64,000 nt of DNA from [Clostridium] saccharolyticum WM1 (GTDB lineage: Bacteria; Bacillota; Clostridia; Lachnospirales; Lachnospiraceae): positions 620,001 through 684,000 of the forward strand of contig NC_014376.1 in NCBI RefSeq assembly GCF_000144625.1. Reading direction: 5' to 3'. The position numbers and the translations under genes were made by a program. The notes beneath the pieces were generated by a model that was given only the letters and a program-made list of their open reading frames with translations, searched no databases and had not been told where the DNA came from. Shown in pieces: positions 7,949 to 15,777 of the stretch (position 1 is its first letter; each line of letters begins with the position of its first letter).

Positions 7949-9490
7949 TTACCTCTTACATTCACTTTGTACATCCGCTGACCACGGCATCAGATCATCA
8001 AGTAATTCTGGATGGTTTCTCCAATCAGTGTCAGGCATGTAAAGTAATAAATACTCTAAGTAGGTATATACATTAAGACCATTTGCTTTTGCGGTCTCGA
8101 CGATGCTGTATACAGTAGCAGACGCATTTGCTCCTTTTGGAGTGTCTGCGAACAGCCAGTTTTTCCGCCCCACGGTAAATGGACGAATGGCATTTTCAGC
8201 GGCATTGTTTGAAATAGAACATCTCCCATCAAGAAGATAATTCTCCATGTAAGGCTTCTGGTTCTTTGCATAGACAACTGCCTTTCCAAGGGCCGAGCCT
8301 TTGAGATAATTAAGGTTATTAAGCCAGCACCAAAAGACCTCAAGAACTGGTTTTTCTAGTTCATGACGCTTGCTTAATCGTTCTTCTGAGGAAAGATCTT
8401 TTAATCCTTCTTCAATTTTAAAAAGCTGATTGCAGTAATCCCTTCCAATTTCTGCTTGAGTCAATGAAGCACCCTCGGCTTTCTTTGTGGGGATGGCTTC
8501 TACAAATTTTCTTCGTAGGTGAGCCCAACAGCCGCAACGGGTTATTCCGGAAAGTTTGTTGTATCCGGAGTATCCATCTGAATGGACATACCCTTTGAAG
8601 TTCTTCAGGAAATTTACTGCATTGTCCCCATTTCGGGAAGGCTGGTAATCATAAAGAATAATTGGTTCTTTTCCATCATTACCGGTACAGTATAACCACA
8701 TATAAGATTTCGTCTGTGGTTTCTTACCCTCCTCCTTAAGGACTTGGACAGGCGTTTCGTCGCAATGGAGAACATCGCGTTCCAACAGCTTTTGCTGAAG
8801 GTGGTCGATGATTGGTTTAAAGTAGTCATCCGAGCATCGAATAATCCAGTTCGCCATAGTTGCTCTGCTTAGAGCAATCCCCAGCTGTTCCCAATCCTTT
8901 TCCTGTCGGTAAAGAGGGATGCTATTGACATACTTTTGGTACATGACATTTGCCACGGAACTCGCAGATGCAAGGGAATGATTCATAAGTGATGTTGGAG
9001 TTTCTGCCTTCACAATATATGGATGCTCAGAGTGCTTACATTTCGAACATTCATAAACAGTCTTTATGTACTTAACGATCCGAAGTTTTGCCGGAATGTA
9101 TTCCAGCTCTTCACGTACAACCTGTGTACCAAGTACTTTTAATGGTGTACCGCACTGATCACAGAACTGCTCATCTTCTGGTAGTGTACATGGAACTTCT
9201 CTTATAGGAAGATCTTTGATCAGTTCTTCGCGTTTGGTTTTTGTATTTTTACGTTTATAACCTTTGACGTCCTTTACTATAGGCTCAGGAAGAGAAGCAT
9301 CTGCTTCCATTTCCGCTTCGTTGAATAAAGAAAGCTGACCATCGATTTCTTCCTTTGTAGTTTTTTCACTGGAAGAACCAAACTTCTCTTTACGGAGAAG
9401 CAGGACTATTTCATTTAAGTTGCTTATCTGATTCTGTAGGTCTTGTATTGTGTTTTCAAGGTGCATGATATAAGCATCTTTATTGTCCAT
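7949..9490 (-). CDS. tnpC: IS66 DDE transposase TnpC, element B
   Basis: A full-length 513-residue IS66 transposase. The order is an N-terminal leucine-zipper coiled coil (residues 1-40), a zinc-finger-like segment (CDQCGTPL...CSKCKHSEHP), then the catalytic core with HCDETPVQ (first Asp), HSDGYSGY (second Asp) and SNNAAENAIRPF (Glu). No frameshift or stop interrupts it, so it could be active. It is clearly divergent from the TnpC of element A. Confidence 0.93.
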   Translation of the reverse strand: MDNKDAYIMHLENTIQDLQNQISNLNEIVLLLRKEKFGSSSEKTTKEEIDGQLSLFNEAEMEADASLPEPIVKDVKGYKRKNTKTKREELIKDLPIREVPCTLPEDEQFCDQCGTPLKVLGTQVVREELEYIPAKLRIVKYIKTVYECSKCKHSEHPYIVKAETPTSLMNHSLASASSVANVMYQKYVNSIPLYRQEKDWEQLGIALSRATMANWIIRCSDDYFKPIIDHLQQKLLERDVLHCDETPVQVLKEEGKKPQTKSYMWLYCTGNDGKEPIILYDYQPSRNGDNAVNFLKNFKGYVHSDGYSGYNKLSGITRCGCWAHLRRKFVEAIPTKKAEGASLTQAEIGRDYCNQLFKIEEGLKDLSSEERLSKRHELEKPVLEVFWCWLNNLNYLKGSALGKAVVYAKNQKPYMENYLLDGRCSISNNAAENAIRPFTVGRKNWLFADTPKGANASATVYSIVETAKANGLNVYTYLEYLLLYMPDTDWRNHPELLDDLMPWSADVQSECKR

Positions 9491-9581
9491 TATGGTTTCA
9501 TTCCTTATATTTTTGATAAGATAATTATACCATAAAAATGGCTAAAAAACCAGTAAATACGGGCTTTTCTGGCACTGAATG

Positions 9582-9938
9582 CTAACAGAACGAAGCCGGT
9601 TTTGCTGGCAGAATAACCGTTTTCTGTTCCAGTTCAAGACCTTCCATCAACCAGCGGAACTGTTGCCATGTGATAGGCTTTACGTCTTCCTCTGAGTGCG
9701 GCCAGCGGAAGCTTCCATTCTCCAGACGCTTGTATAAAAGGCAGAATCCATCTCCTTCCCACAGCAGGCATTTGATCCTGTCACGGCGTTTTCCACAAAA
9801 TAGGTAAAGTGATGGGGTAAACGGATTGAGGTTAAACTGCTCCTGTACGACAGCGGCAAGTCCGTCAATCGACTTACGCATATCGGTATAACCGCAGGCA
9901 ATGTAAATGTCCTTTGCAATGGTAATATCTCCTAACAT
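9582..9938 (-). CDS. tnpB: IS66 Orf2 (TnpB), element B
   Basis: A 118-residue protein with the Orf2 signatures IYIACGYTDMRKSIDGLA, LYLFCGKRRDRIKCLLWEGD and [13 protein letters not shown]. Its ATG overlaps the last codons of tnpA by 7 bases, the usual coupled arrangement in IS66 elements. Confidence 0.92.
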   Translation of the reverse strand: MLGDITIAKDIYIACGYTDMRKSIDGLAAVVQEQFNLNPFTPSLYLFCGKRRDRIKCLLWEGDGFCLLYKRLENGSFRWPHSEEDVKPITWQQFRWLMEGLELEQKTVILPAKPASFC

Positions 9939-10291
9939 AAGCAGTTCAGTGCAAGGAGCACCATTTCAATGGTCTGCTGCGTGGCACCATTGTTTATTTC
10001 AAGTGTTGCAACCGGAAGATGTATGATTACAGCAGCTTGTGTATGAATAGGTGTCTGAACCTCCAACTTTTTAAATAGAACCGGTTTCTCCATTGGATCA
10101 GGTAATGCTACAGAAATCTTTTCGATTTCCTGTTCACGAATCTTCTTAAGGTAATAATAATAGGACTGTTCTTTGAAACCATTCTGGTCACACCAGGTCT
10201 TAACGGGAAGGCCACTAGCTTGGCATTCCGCAATGATCTTTTTCCATTGTTCTCTGCGGAATAAAACTTTTGTTTGAGTAACTTGATCCAT
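9932..10291 (-). CDS. tnpA: IS66 Orf1 (TnpA), element B
   Basis: A 119-residue IS66 Orf1 protein with an N-terminal helix-turn-helix (CQASGLPVKTWCDQNG, QSYYYYLKKIR). ATG 10291 is chosen because GGAGG is 7 bases upstream; an in-frame ATG at 10303 has only GGA next to it. Confidence 0.88.
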   Translation of the reverse strand: MDQVTQTKVLFRREQWKKIIAECQASGLPVKTWCDQNGFKEQSYYYYLKKIREQEIEKISVALPDPMEKPVLFKKLEVQTPIHTQAAVIIHLPVATLEINNGATQQTIEMVLLALNCLC

Positions 10292-10501
10292 AAATGCCTC
10301 CATTCCTAGAGCTTGAAAAACTTGAAAAACTATAACTCAAAAAGCTCAATTATATGGAATTAATTATGACATGGATCTTAATCATTATATAAGGCACTGT
10401 TTTATTAAGCGCTTACGGTTCCTCGCAAAATTGAGATAATGGTGTAAAGTTGAAAAAGTTTCTAACAAACTTTTCGCTCAGAACTCAAGGAGAAACTCCA
10501 C

Positions 10502-10846
10502 ATGAACACACGACTTGCAACCAACCAGATCCGACTCAGTGAGTGGACCAGGATCATTAAAGACCGTTGTCAAAGTGGTATAAAGGTCGATGAATACTGT
10601 GAACGACACCAGTTATCACGCCACGCCTATTACTACTGGCTAAGAAAAGTGAAAGAAGCTGCTCTGATTCATAACAGCTTTGTTGAACTGCCGGCTCTCC
10701 CGGAAAAAACTGTTCCTGCAACAACAAGTGAAAATCTTTTTACTTATCAAATGACTATTGCTATTGGAAATACTATATTGGGAGTTAGCGAATCAACTCC
10801 AATGGAACTTCTCTCCAAAGTGCTGGAGGTGGTTCGTAATGCTTAA
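10502..10846 (+). CDS. tnpA: IS66 Orf1 (TnpA), element A copy 2
   Basis: Identical 114-residue Orf1 protein to the copy at 7413-7757. It is open, with its AAGGAG site retained, but belongs to an element lacking one end. Confidence 0.9.
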   Translation: MNTRLATNQIRLSEWTRIIKDRCQSGIKVDEYCERHQLSRHAYYYWLRKVKEAALIHNSFVELPALPEKTVPATTSENLFTYQMTIAIGNTILGVSESTPMELLSKVLEVVRNA

Positions 10847-11195
10847 TGATGCTGTCGGCTTTAAGCACATTTATATCTGTACTGGATATGTGGATCTGCG
10901 CCGAGGAGTGGATGGACTGGTAGCTATTATCAGTGGCTCTTTTGGGCTCGATCCAACGGAACCCGGAAGTATTTATCTGTTTTGTGGAAGAAAAACAGAC
11001 CGGTTAAAAGCACTTTTGTATGAGGGCGATGGCTGGCTACTTTTATATAAGAGGCTGACTAGCGGTCATCTAAAGTGGCCACGCAGTAGGCAGGAAGCAC
11101 AATCAATTACCGAACAGCAATTCCGATGGCTGATGGAGGGTCTTTCCATCGAACAAAAAAGAATCATATCCAAGGTAAAACCGGAACTCTATTAA
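10839..11195 (+). CDS. tnpB: IS66 Orf2 (TnpB), element A copy 2
   Basis: Identical to the TnpB at 7064-7420 and translated from an ATG overlapping the tnpA stop. It is probably functionless here because the transposase gene behind it is truncated. Confidence 0.9.
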   Translation: MLNDAVGFKHIYICTGYVDLRRGVDGLVAIISGSFGLDPTEPGSIYLFCGRKTDRLKALLYEGDGWLLLYKRLTSGHLKWPRSRQEAQSITEQQFRWLMEGLSIEQKRIISKVKPELY

Positions 11196-11298
11196 CTGCG
11201 AATTACATAAGTACCTTGACAGTTAAATCCTTTATCCTAAAGCTAAAAAACACCAGAAATACGATGAATTTCAGAGCTTTTCATGGTATAATGATCCT

Positions 11299-11592
11299 AT
11301 GGAAAAGACTACTATTACTAAGGATGAACTGAATAATCTCTCTAAAGATATGATTGTTATGCTTTACTTGCAGCTGCATGAAAGTTTCCAGCTTATTTCG
11401 GAGCAGAATACTACCATTCAAAAGCAGAATGAGCAGATGCTCCATCAAGTTGAAAGTCTAAAGGAACAAATCTCTATTCTTACACAGAATCGGTTTGGCA
11501 GGAAATCTGAGAAGACTCTGCCGACAGAAGGATGTGCCATGGGATCCGATGATTCAATAACTTTGCCGTTAACAGACAACCTCCAATTATAA
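11299..11592 (+). pseudogene. tnpC: truncated IS66 TnpC, element A copy 2
   Basis: The first 78 codons of TnpC (coiled coil and the start of the NRFGRKSEK region) are kept. After 11532 the frame runs into unrelated sequence for 19 codons before a stop. All catalytic residues are missing. Confidence 0.85.
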
Positions 11593-11611
11593 ACAGAGGC
11601 TGTCTGTTTTT
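11571..11611 (+). terminator. rho-independent terminator
   Basis: A 13-bp stem with one mismatch (AACAGACAACCTC pairing with GAGGCTGTCTGTT), a 12-base loop and a run of five T. It insulates the MarR operon from the insertion sequence and may be the original terminator of a gene lost when the element was truncated. Confidence 0.75.
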
Positions 11612-11681
11612 CTATACACCAACTTATTTGACACTTACTCAAAAAGAATCGAATTCTCCCAATTATAATTTTAAAATCCTC

Positions 11682-11730
11682 TTGCAAATTATCTCTACAT
11701 AGAGTAATATATAACTACATAGAGATAATA
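11682..11730 (+). promoter_or_regulatory. MarR operon promoter with overlapping dyad operator
   Basis: TTGCAA (11682-11687) and TAATAT (11705-11710) are spaced by 17 bp. CTACATAGAG occurs twice, around the -10 (11695-11704) and again at 11715-11724. Together with flanking ATTATCT/AGATAAT the two form an extended imperfect palindrome from about 11689 to 11730. This arrangement suggests autorepression by the MarR protein encoded just downstream. Confidence 0.65.
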
Positions 11731-11741
11731 TAGGAGAAGCA

Positions 11742-12176
11742 ATGGCAAAAACAGAGTTAAAAATCCTAATCGGCCTCCATCGGGCCGTAAACTATATTGA
11801 CCGCCAGTCAACGAAGATATTTTCAGATTACCAACTTACCCTGGGACAATTTGCTGTATTGGAAGCTTTGTATCACAAAGGTGACATGACCATTGGCCAG
11901 GTCCAGGAAAAAATACTAAGCTCCAGTGGGACCATGCCACTAATTATAAATAATCTTGAAAAAAGAGGTTATCTTATAAGGGAAACAGATACCAAGGATA
12001 AGAGGCGTTGCATTCTGCATATCACTGCCCAGGGACAGGAGCTGATTGGCCAGGTCTACCCAAGAAATGAAGCCAGAATCATTGAGTTAATGTCCCTTTG
12101 GACTGATGAAGAAAAAGATCAGCTGGCTATCTTATTAAAAAAGTTTGGAGATGAGATCAATGGAGAGAAAGGTTAA
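11742..12176 (+). CDS. MarR-family transcriptional regulator
   Basis: A 144-residue winged-helix MarR protein. The central DNA-binding part reads MTIGQVQEKILSSSGTMPLI followed by NLEKRGYLIRETDTKDKR, the wing with the conserved D-x-R pattern. AGGAG is 7 bases before the ATG. It is the first gene of a three-gene operon with pirin and a nitroreductase and lies behind a palindromic operator, so it probably senses an aromatic, electrophilic or oxidative signal and represses its own operon. The ligand is unknown. Confidence 0.88.
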   Translation: MAKTELKILIGLHRAVNYIDRQSTKIFSDYQLTLGQFAVLEALYHKGDMTIGQVQEKILSSSGTMPLIINNLEKRGYLIRETDTKDKRRCILHITAQGQELIGQVYPRNEARIIELMSLWTDEEKDQLAILLKKFGDEINGEKG

Positions 12177-13008
12177 AAGACAGGTCAGAGGTTTCGGAAC
12201 TCAGGATGGGGCAGGAGTGAAGCTGGTCAGGGTATTAGGGTATGAAACAATGGAAGAATATGATCCCATTTTGATGCTGGATTCCTTTGACAGCACAAAT
12301 CCAGATGATTACACAGATGGTTTTCCCATGCACCCCCATAGAGGCATTGAAACTATCAGTTATGTATACCGCGGGCAGATGATACACAGGGACAGTTTAG
12401 GCAATGAAGATTCGATTTCTGACGGTGAGGTCCAGTGGATGACGGCTGGTTCTGGCATCTTGCATGAAGAGAAGCTGCCGGCATCGGAACGAATGCTGGG
12501 AGTGCAGCTATGGCTGAATTTACCGGCAAAAGATAAAATGACCGCCCCATCCTACCACAGCATAAAAAATGCTGAGATTGAAGAGATTGACCTTGGGAAT
12601 GGAATGCTGAGGTTGCTTGCCGGCCAATACAAAGACAAAAAGGGATACAGGAGTAAATATCTTCCTCTGGACTATTACGATATCCATCTTGATTCCAATT
12701 CTTCTGTTCTTTTAGATACGGATCCAGATCGCTTAGTTATGATTTTCACCCTGACAGGAGAGGTTTCTATTGATGGCGAACTGGTGAAAGAAAAGACAGC
12801 AGCAAAGCTTACTTCCGGCGACAGAGTTGAGATAAAATGTAATGAAAAAAATGCCCAGGTACTATTTATAAGTTCAACGCCGTTAGGAGAGCCTATAGCC
12901 TGGGGAGGGCCAATTGTAATGAATACAAAAGCTGAGTTGCAAAAAGCTTTTGCAGATCTAGACAAAGGAACTTTTTTACAAAAAGAAATGTCATATGATA
13001 ACAAATAA
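12160..13008 (+). CDS. pirin family protein
   Basis: A 282-residue bicupin of the pirin family. The N-terminal cupin holds the metal ligands in FPMHPHRGIETISYVYRG and TAGSGILHEE, the classical pirin pattern, and the C-terminal half has ISSTPLGEPIAWGGPIVMN. ATG 12160 has TTGGAG 9 bases upstream and overlaps the end of the MarR gene by 17 bases. Known pirins are Fe-dependent, some with quercetinase activity or redox-sensing roles. Pairing with a nitroreductase under MarR suggests a response to quinone-like or nitro compounds (inference). Confidence 0.9.
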   Translation: MERKVKRQVRGFGTQDGAGVKLVRVLGYETMEEYDPILMLDSFDSTNPDDYTDGFPMHPHRGIETISYVYRGQMIHRDSLGNEDSISDGEVQWMTAGSGILHEEKLPASERMLGVQLWLNLPAKDKMTAPSYHSIKNAEIEEIDLGNGMLRLLAGQYKDKKGYRSKYLPLDYYDIHLDSNSSVLLDTDPDRLVMIFTLTGEVSIDGELVKEKTAAKLTSGDRVEIKCNEKNAQVLFISSTPLGEPIAWGGPIVMNTKAELQKAFADLDKGTFLQKEMSYDNK

Positions 13009-13040
13009 AAGTGTTTTTAAATGAAACTAGGAGGTATAAA

Positions 13041-13613
13041 ATGAGCATTATTCAATCATTAGAAAAAAGAAGAAGCTATTACAACATTAACAAGGAACTG
13101 CCTGTAGAGATTAGTCAGGTCATTCAGCAGATTGAGAAATTAACGGAACTGGTGCCTGATGCATTTAATATGAAAAGCTCCCGTATTTTGGTGGCGTTGG
13201 AAGATAAGCAGGAAGTGTTATGGGACTCCATTTATGACGTTTTTGGAGGCCAGGTTCCAAGAGAAAAAATCGACAGCTTTAAAGCCGGAGCAGGGACGAT
13301 TCTTTACTTCTACGACCAGGAGGTAGTAAAAGGACTTCAAAAGCAATTTCCTCTGTATGCGGATAACTTTCCAGCCTGGGCGATGCAATCCAGTGCAATG
13401 CTTCAGATCAGCATTTGGAGCGGGCTTCGGGAATTAGGGATTGGTGCTTCCTTACAACACTATAACCCGGTAATAGACCAAAAAGTACGTGAATTGTTTG
13501 ATTTGCCGGAGAGCTATTTATTGATCGCTCAAATGCCTTTCGGTGGCATTGGAAATGAACCTGATCCAAAAGAGAAAGAAGACATTTCCAAACGGGTCAG
13601 GATCGAAAGATAA
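13041..13613 (+). CDS. nitroreductase family protein
   Basis: A 190-residue flavin oxidoreductase of the compact nitroreductase group. The N-terminal LEKRRSYYNIN is the FMN-phosphate arginine region, and GLRELGIGASLQHYNPVI plus the terminal QMPFGGIG are typical of the branch once called fatty-acid-repression-mutant-like. ATG 13041 has AGGAGG 6 bases upstream. It probably reduces quinones or nitroaromatics with NAD(P)H. It ends the MarR operon and is followed by a terminator. Confidence 0.85.
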   Translation: MSIIQSLEKRRSYYNINKELPVEISQVIQQIEKLTELVPDAFNMKSSRILVALEDKQEVLWDSIYDVFGGQVPREKIDSFKAGAGTILYFYDQEVVKGLQKQFPLYADNFPAWAMQSSAMLQISIWSGLRELGIGASLQHYNPVIDQKVRELFDLPESYLLIAQMPFGGIGNEPDPKEKEDISKRVRIER

Positions 13614-13632
13614 ATTAAAACAATTTAAGGAA

Positions 13633-13675
13633 AAGTAAGCGTACGGTAGGAAGGATTCATACGCTTGCTTTTCTT
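13633..13675 (+). terminator. terminator of the MarR operon
   Basis: AAGTAAGCGTA pairs with TACGCTTGCTT (one G-U) across a 15-base loop, followed by TTCTT. Confidence 0.65.
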
Positions 13676-14138
13676 ATTGCGATAATCAGACATGGAAAAA
13701 ATGGTCTTGAATGTTAATAGTTCCTGCCGTCATTTTTATACTGCATATAGCGATAGCAAGAACATCAGGCTCTGGGGGTATCCTGGGATCCTTCAATTAT
13801 ATGTGCAGAAAGCTTAGAGATCCAGAAAATAAAGATATTCTTATTAAAGAACTGTAGGATGTTATCGTGGAACAAAGACGGATAAGTTACATATTTTTAA
13901 GTAAAAAATCGTTTTATAATTTGATATATGAGTTGTATACTTGAAAGATACTCACGGGCCCGTTGATTGTATATGAAGTATTAATATGTGCAGTCAGCGA
14001 TATGGTAATAGAAATAAAAATGATTGTATGAATATGAGCAATAATTGCACCATAAGGCTGGTAAAATGAACATAATATTATGACCTCAGTATTATGACTC
14101 TGGTATTATGACCAAGAATTACGACTCGTCAGATGTGA
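13676..14138. other. gene-poor stretch with a possible gene remnant
   Basis: No convincing gene. ATG 13711 opens 48 codons to TAG 13857 (reading LIVPAVIFILHIAIARTSG and ending NKDILIKEL) but has no ribosome site, so it may be a remnant of a membrane protein. From about 14074 three degenerate copies of TATTATGAC at 16-bp spacing lead into the 28-bp array. Confidence 0.35.
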
Positions 14139-14490
14139 TCCCAGCCATATCAATCCAGCATTATGCCCCCAGCCATATCAATCCAGCATTATGCCCCCAG
14201 CCATATCAATCCAGCATTATGCCCCCAGCCATATCAATCCAGCATTATGCCCCCAGCCATATCAATCCAGCATTATGCCCCCAGCCATATCAATCCAGCA
14301 TTATGCCCCCAGCCATATCAATCCAGTATTATGCCCCCAGCCATATCAATCCAGCATTATGCCCCCAGCTATATCAAACCAGCATTATAGCCCCAGCATT
14401 ATGCCCTCAGCTATATCAATCCAACATTCTCGCCACAGCAATATCAATCCGGCAGCATGAACCCGTCCATATCAACCCGTTCATATCAAA
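14139..14490. repeat. 28-bp tandem repeat array
   Basis: About nine near-identical 28-bp units with the core CCAGCCATATCAATCCAGCA run head to tail from 14141 to about 14392, then decay into shorter or mutated units (CATATCAAnCC) to about 14490. There are no spacers, so it is not a CRISPR. Because 28 is not a multiple of three, all three forward frames read the same repeat peptide in rotation, which explains the open frames over it; none has a ribosome site. Confidence 0.9.
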
Positions 14491-14939
14491 ATAGCCACAG
14501 AACCATATCGATAGAACCAAATCATTCAGTCATTCATCCTGCAATTTATTCTGTTAATCAATGACTCACAATGATAAAAACAAACGCTAAACAAAGGGTA
14601 TACATCCTCCGAATAAATCCAATCAGCTGCCTTCCCTGCCAATTCCAACGTCCATGATAATGAATAAATATGATAAATTCTTTCCCGAATCCCTTTAAAA
14701 ATATATAAAAGTATTAATTTTTGTGTCAATTTTATCGACAATATACCATGGCACATATTGTACCTTATTCCATTAGGATAAATAGATGTAGTATTTTGGT
14801 CTCTTTTTAGAAAAAAATATGGCTTAATTATTAATGAATGACAAAATATTGTCGAATATTGCGATTTGTTTCGCTTTTCAAACAGTTGGAAACGGCTTAT
14901 AGTGATTACAAGAAAAGCGAAAAAAGGAGGGTTTTCTAT
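14491..14939. other. AT-rich intergenic stretch upstream of the small coiled-coil gene
   Basis: No gene with a ribosome site is visible. A minus-strand frame of 76 codons (14526-14756) lacks family features. The right part is very AT-rich and holds one exact Spo0A-like heptamer (14850-14856) and, at about 14731, ATCGACA, one base off its complement. Confidence 0.4.
14850..14856 (+). promoter_or_regulatory. possible Spo0A box
   Basis: TGTCGAA matches the TGNCGAA 0A-box consensus exactly, 84 bases before the ATG of the small coiled-coil gene. A single heptamer is weak evidence; a second, imperfect complement lies about 115 bp upstream. Confidence 0.25.
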
Positions 14940-15089
14940 ATGACAGACGCTGAGAGGCTAAGGATTATAGAGATGGAGAATGAGAGGCTTATGGAAGAAA
15001 ATGAGAAACTCCATAAAGTGATTAAAAGGTTAAATCAAACGATTAACAGATTGATTGGTCGTTACATAAGTGTTGACGGAGTTGCCTGA
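14940..15089 (+). CDS. 49-residue coiled-coil protein
   Basis: A small protein, almost entirely one charged helix with heptad spacing (MENERLMEENEKLHKVIKRL). AAAGGAGG is 9 bases before the ATG. An in-frame ATG further upstream (14838) has no ribosome site. Its C-terminal half resembles the tail of the convergent zinc-ribbon protein at 15136-15543: both read E-NEKL-K-I---QTI--L. Function unknown; perhaps a dimerisation partner of that protein. Confidence 0.6.
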   Translation: MTDAERLRIIEMENERLMEENEKLHKVIKRLNQTINRLIGRYISVDGVA

Positions 15090-15090
15090 C

Positions 15091-15135
15091 CAGGGATGGC
15101 CGGGGAGTGCGGGGGCACTCCCGGGAAAATCCCTG
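15091..15135. terminator. long GC-rich hairpin between convergent genes
   Basis: CAGGGAT/ATCCCTG form an outer stem and CCGGGGAGTGC/GCACTCCCGG an inner stem with one bulge. There is no T run on either side, but the position between two convergent genes suggests a shared bidirectional terminator. Confidence 0.5.
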
Positions 15136-15543
15136 TCAGGGATCAATCCCGGTTTCAGAACTTTCTTTGTTGCCGGGATCTAACCCTTTGGTTTTGCGCA
15201 TCAGTTCCCAGATGGTCTGGTGCATCCATTCAATAGTTTTATTCAGCTTTTCATTTTCTATTTCTAATTCGGTAATGCGATCCCCCATGCGGGCGATGAT
15301 CTCCCGGTTGTTATTGGTCTTGTGTGGCGCCAAAAGGCGCCGGACATAGGGAGAAGCAGCTGCTATTATATGGGCGGATAGCAATTCGTCCCTTGCTTCG
15401 CAGGAGAGATCCATAAAATCCTGATAACTGATGGATAAGGTCACCATATCCTCCCTGCACTTGGGGCAAACTGCGTTCCGCTGAAGCTGATAATATCCAT
15501 AGTAGCCGCATTTAGGACAATAGTACACGGACAGTTCTCTCAT
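15136..15543 (-). CDS. zinc-ribbon and coiled-coil protein of unknown function
   Basis: A 135-residue protein. The N-terminal zinc ribbon has CPKCGYYGYYQL followed by CPKCRED; a helical middle follows, and a C-terminal coiled coil (ELEIENEKLNKTIEWMHQTI) resembles the neighbouring 49-residue protein. ATG 15543 is preceded by AAAAAAGGAGGAGAC, whereas the longer frame to 15651 lacks a ribosome site. A palindrome (TAGATTG/CAATCTA) lies just upstream. I do not recognise a named family. A regulatory or adaptor role is a guess from the architecture. Confidence 0.65.
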   Translation of the reverse strand: MRELSVYYCPKCGYYGYYQLQRNAVCPKCREDMVTLSISYQDFMDLSCEARDELLSAHIIAAASPYVRRLLAPHKTNNNREIIARMGDRITELEIENEKLNKTIEWMHQTIWELMRKTKGLDPGNKESSETGIDP

Positions 15544-15560
15544 CGGTCTCCTCCTTTTTT

Positions 15561-15578
15561 TAGATTGAAAACAATCTA
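15561..15578 (-). promoter_or_regulatory. perfect palindrome upstream of the zinc-ribbon gene
   Basis: TAGATTG-AAAA-CAATCTA sits 18-35 bases before the start codon, between the ribosome site and an AT-rich promoter-like region. It could be an operator or a small 5' hairpin. Confidence 0.45.
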
Positions 15579-15701
15579 CCTCTATAATATATAACGTAAA
15601 ATATTTCAATTTATAACGCAAAAAGATACAAAATATATAAAAAAATTCCAAATTTATGGAAGCTACACAAAAACCCCTGTACTATTCGTGCAGAATGCAT
15701 A

Positions 15702-15740
15702 AAAGAGATCCCCACGCTATTAACGTGTGGACCTCTTTCT
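15702..15740. terminator. bidirectional terminator
   Basis: AGAGATCCCCACG pairs with CGTGTGGACCTCT (two mismatches), with T-rich tracts leaving the stem on both strands. It serves the cell-wall-binding protein gene on the minus strand. Confidence 0.65.
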
Positions 15741-15777
15741 ATTTGAACGGATGATTCTTTTGTAATTTGTTATTGTT

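Larger units (their letters stand above)
7880..10416 (-). mobile_element. IS66-family insertion sequence, element B (apparently intact)
   Basis: A 2,537-bp element with 26-bp terminal inverted repeats that differ at one position (7880-7905 and 10391-10416; both begin GTAAGCGCTTAATAAAA). All three IS66 genes are open. Its left end lies 8 bp from the end of element A copy 1 (spacer GATTGTTT). Its right end directly abuts the truncated second copy of element A, and no 8-bp target duplication is present. So it is intact internally but its junctions were altered by later recombination or deletion. Confidence 0.9.
10417..11532 (+). mobile_element. IS66-family element A copy 2, truncated at both ends
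   Basis: A 1,116-bp segment matching the complement of 6727-7842 over its whole length by length and by identical encoded proteins. It lacks the terminal 29 bp of element A, including the inverted repeat, because it starts at the right end of element B. It stops abruptly after about 78 codons of tnpC, where unrelated sequence begins at 11533. It cannot move on its own but can recombine with copy 1. Confidence 0.9.
10417..11532. repeat. right arm of 1,116-bp inverted repeat
   Basis: Inverted counterpart of 6727-7842. See the truncated element A copy 2 for gene content. The absence of divergence at protein level points to a recent duplication or ongoing homogenisation. Confidence 0.85.

Noticed and set aside
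14139..14490. CRISPR array
   Set aside because: Units follow each other without unique spacers, and no cas gene is in the window.
14108..14494. Open frames of 75-128 codons over the 28-bp repeats
   Set aside because: They exist only because the repeat has no stop in any forward frame. There is no ribosome site, and the reading frame rotates with each unit.
14526..14756. 76-codon minus-strand frame
   Set aside because: No ribosome site and no recognisable motif; AT-rich flanking DNA explains the composition.
15107..15349. 80-codon plus-strand frame opposite the zinc-ribbon gene
   Set aside because: Antisense shadow of a better-supported gene, starting inside the GC-rich hairpin.
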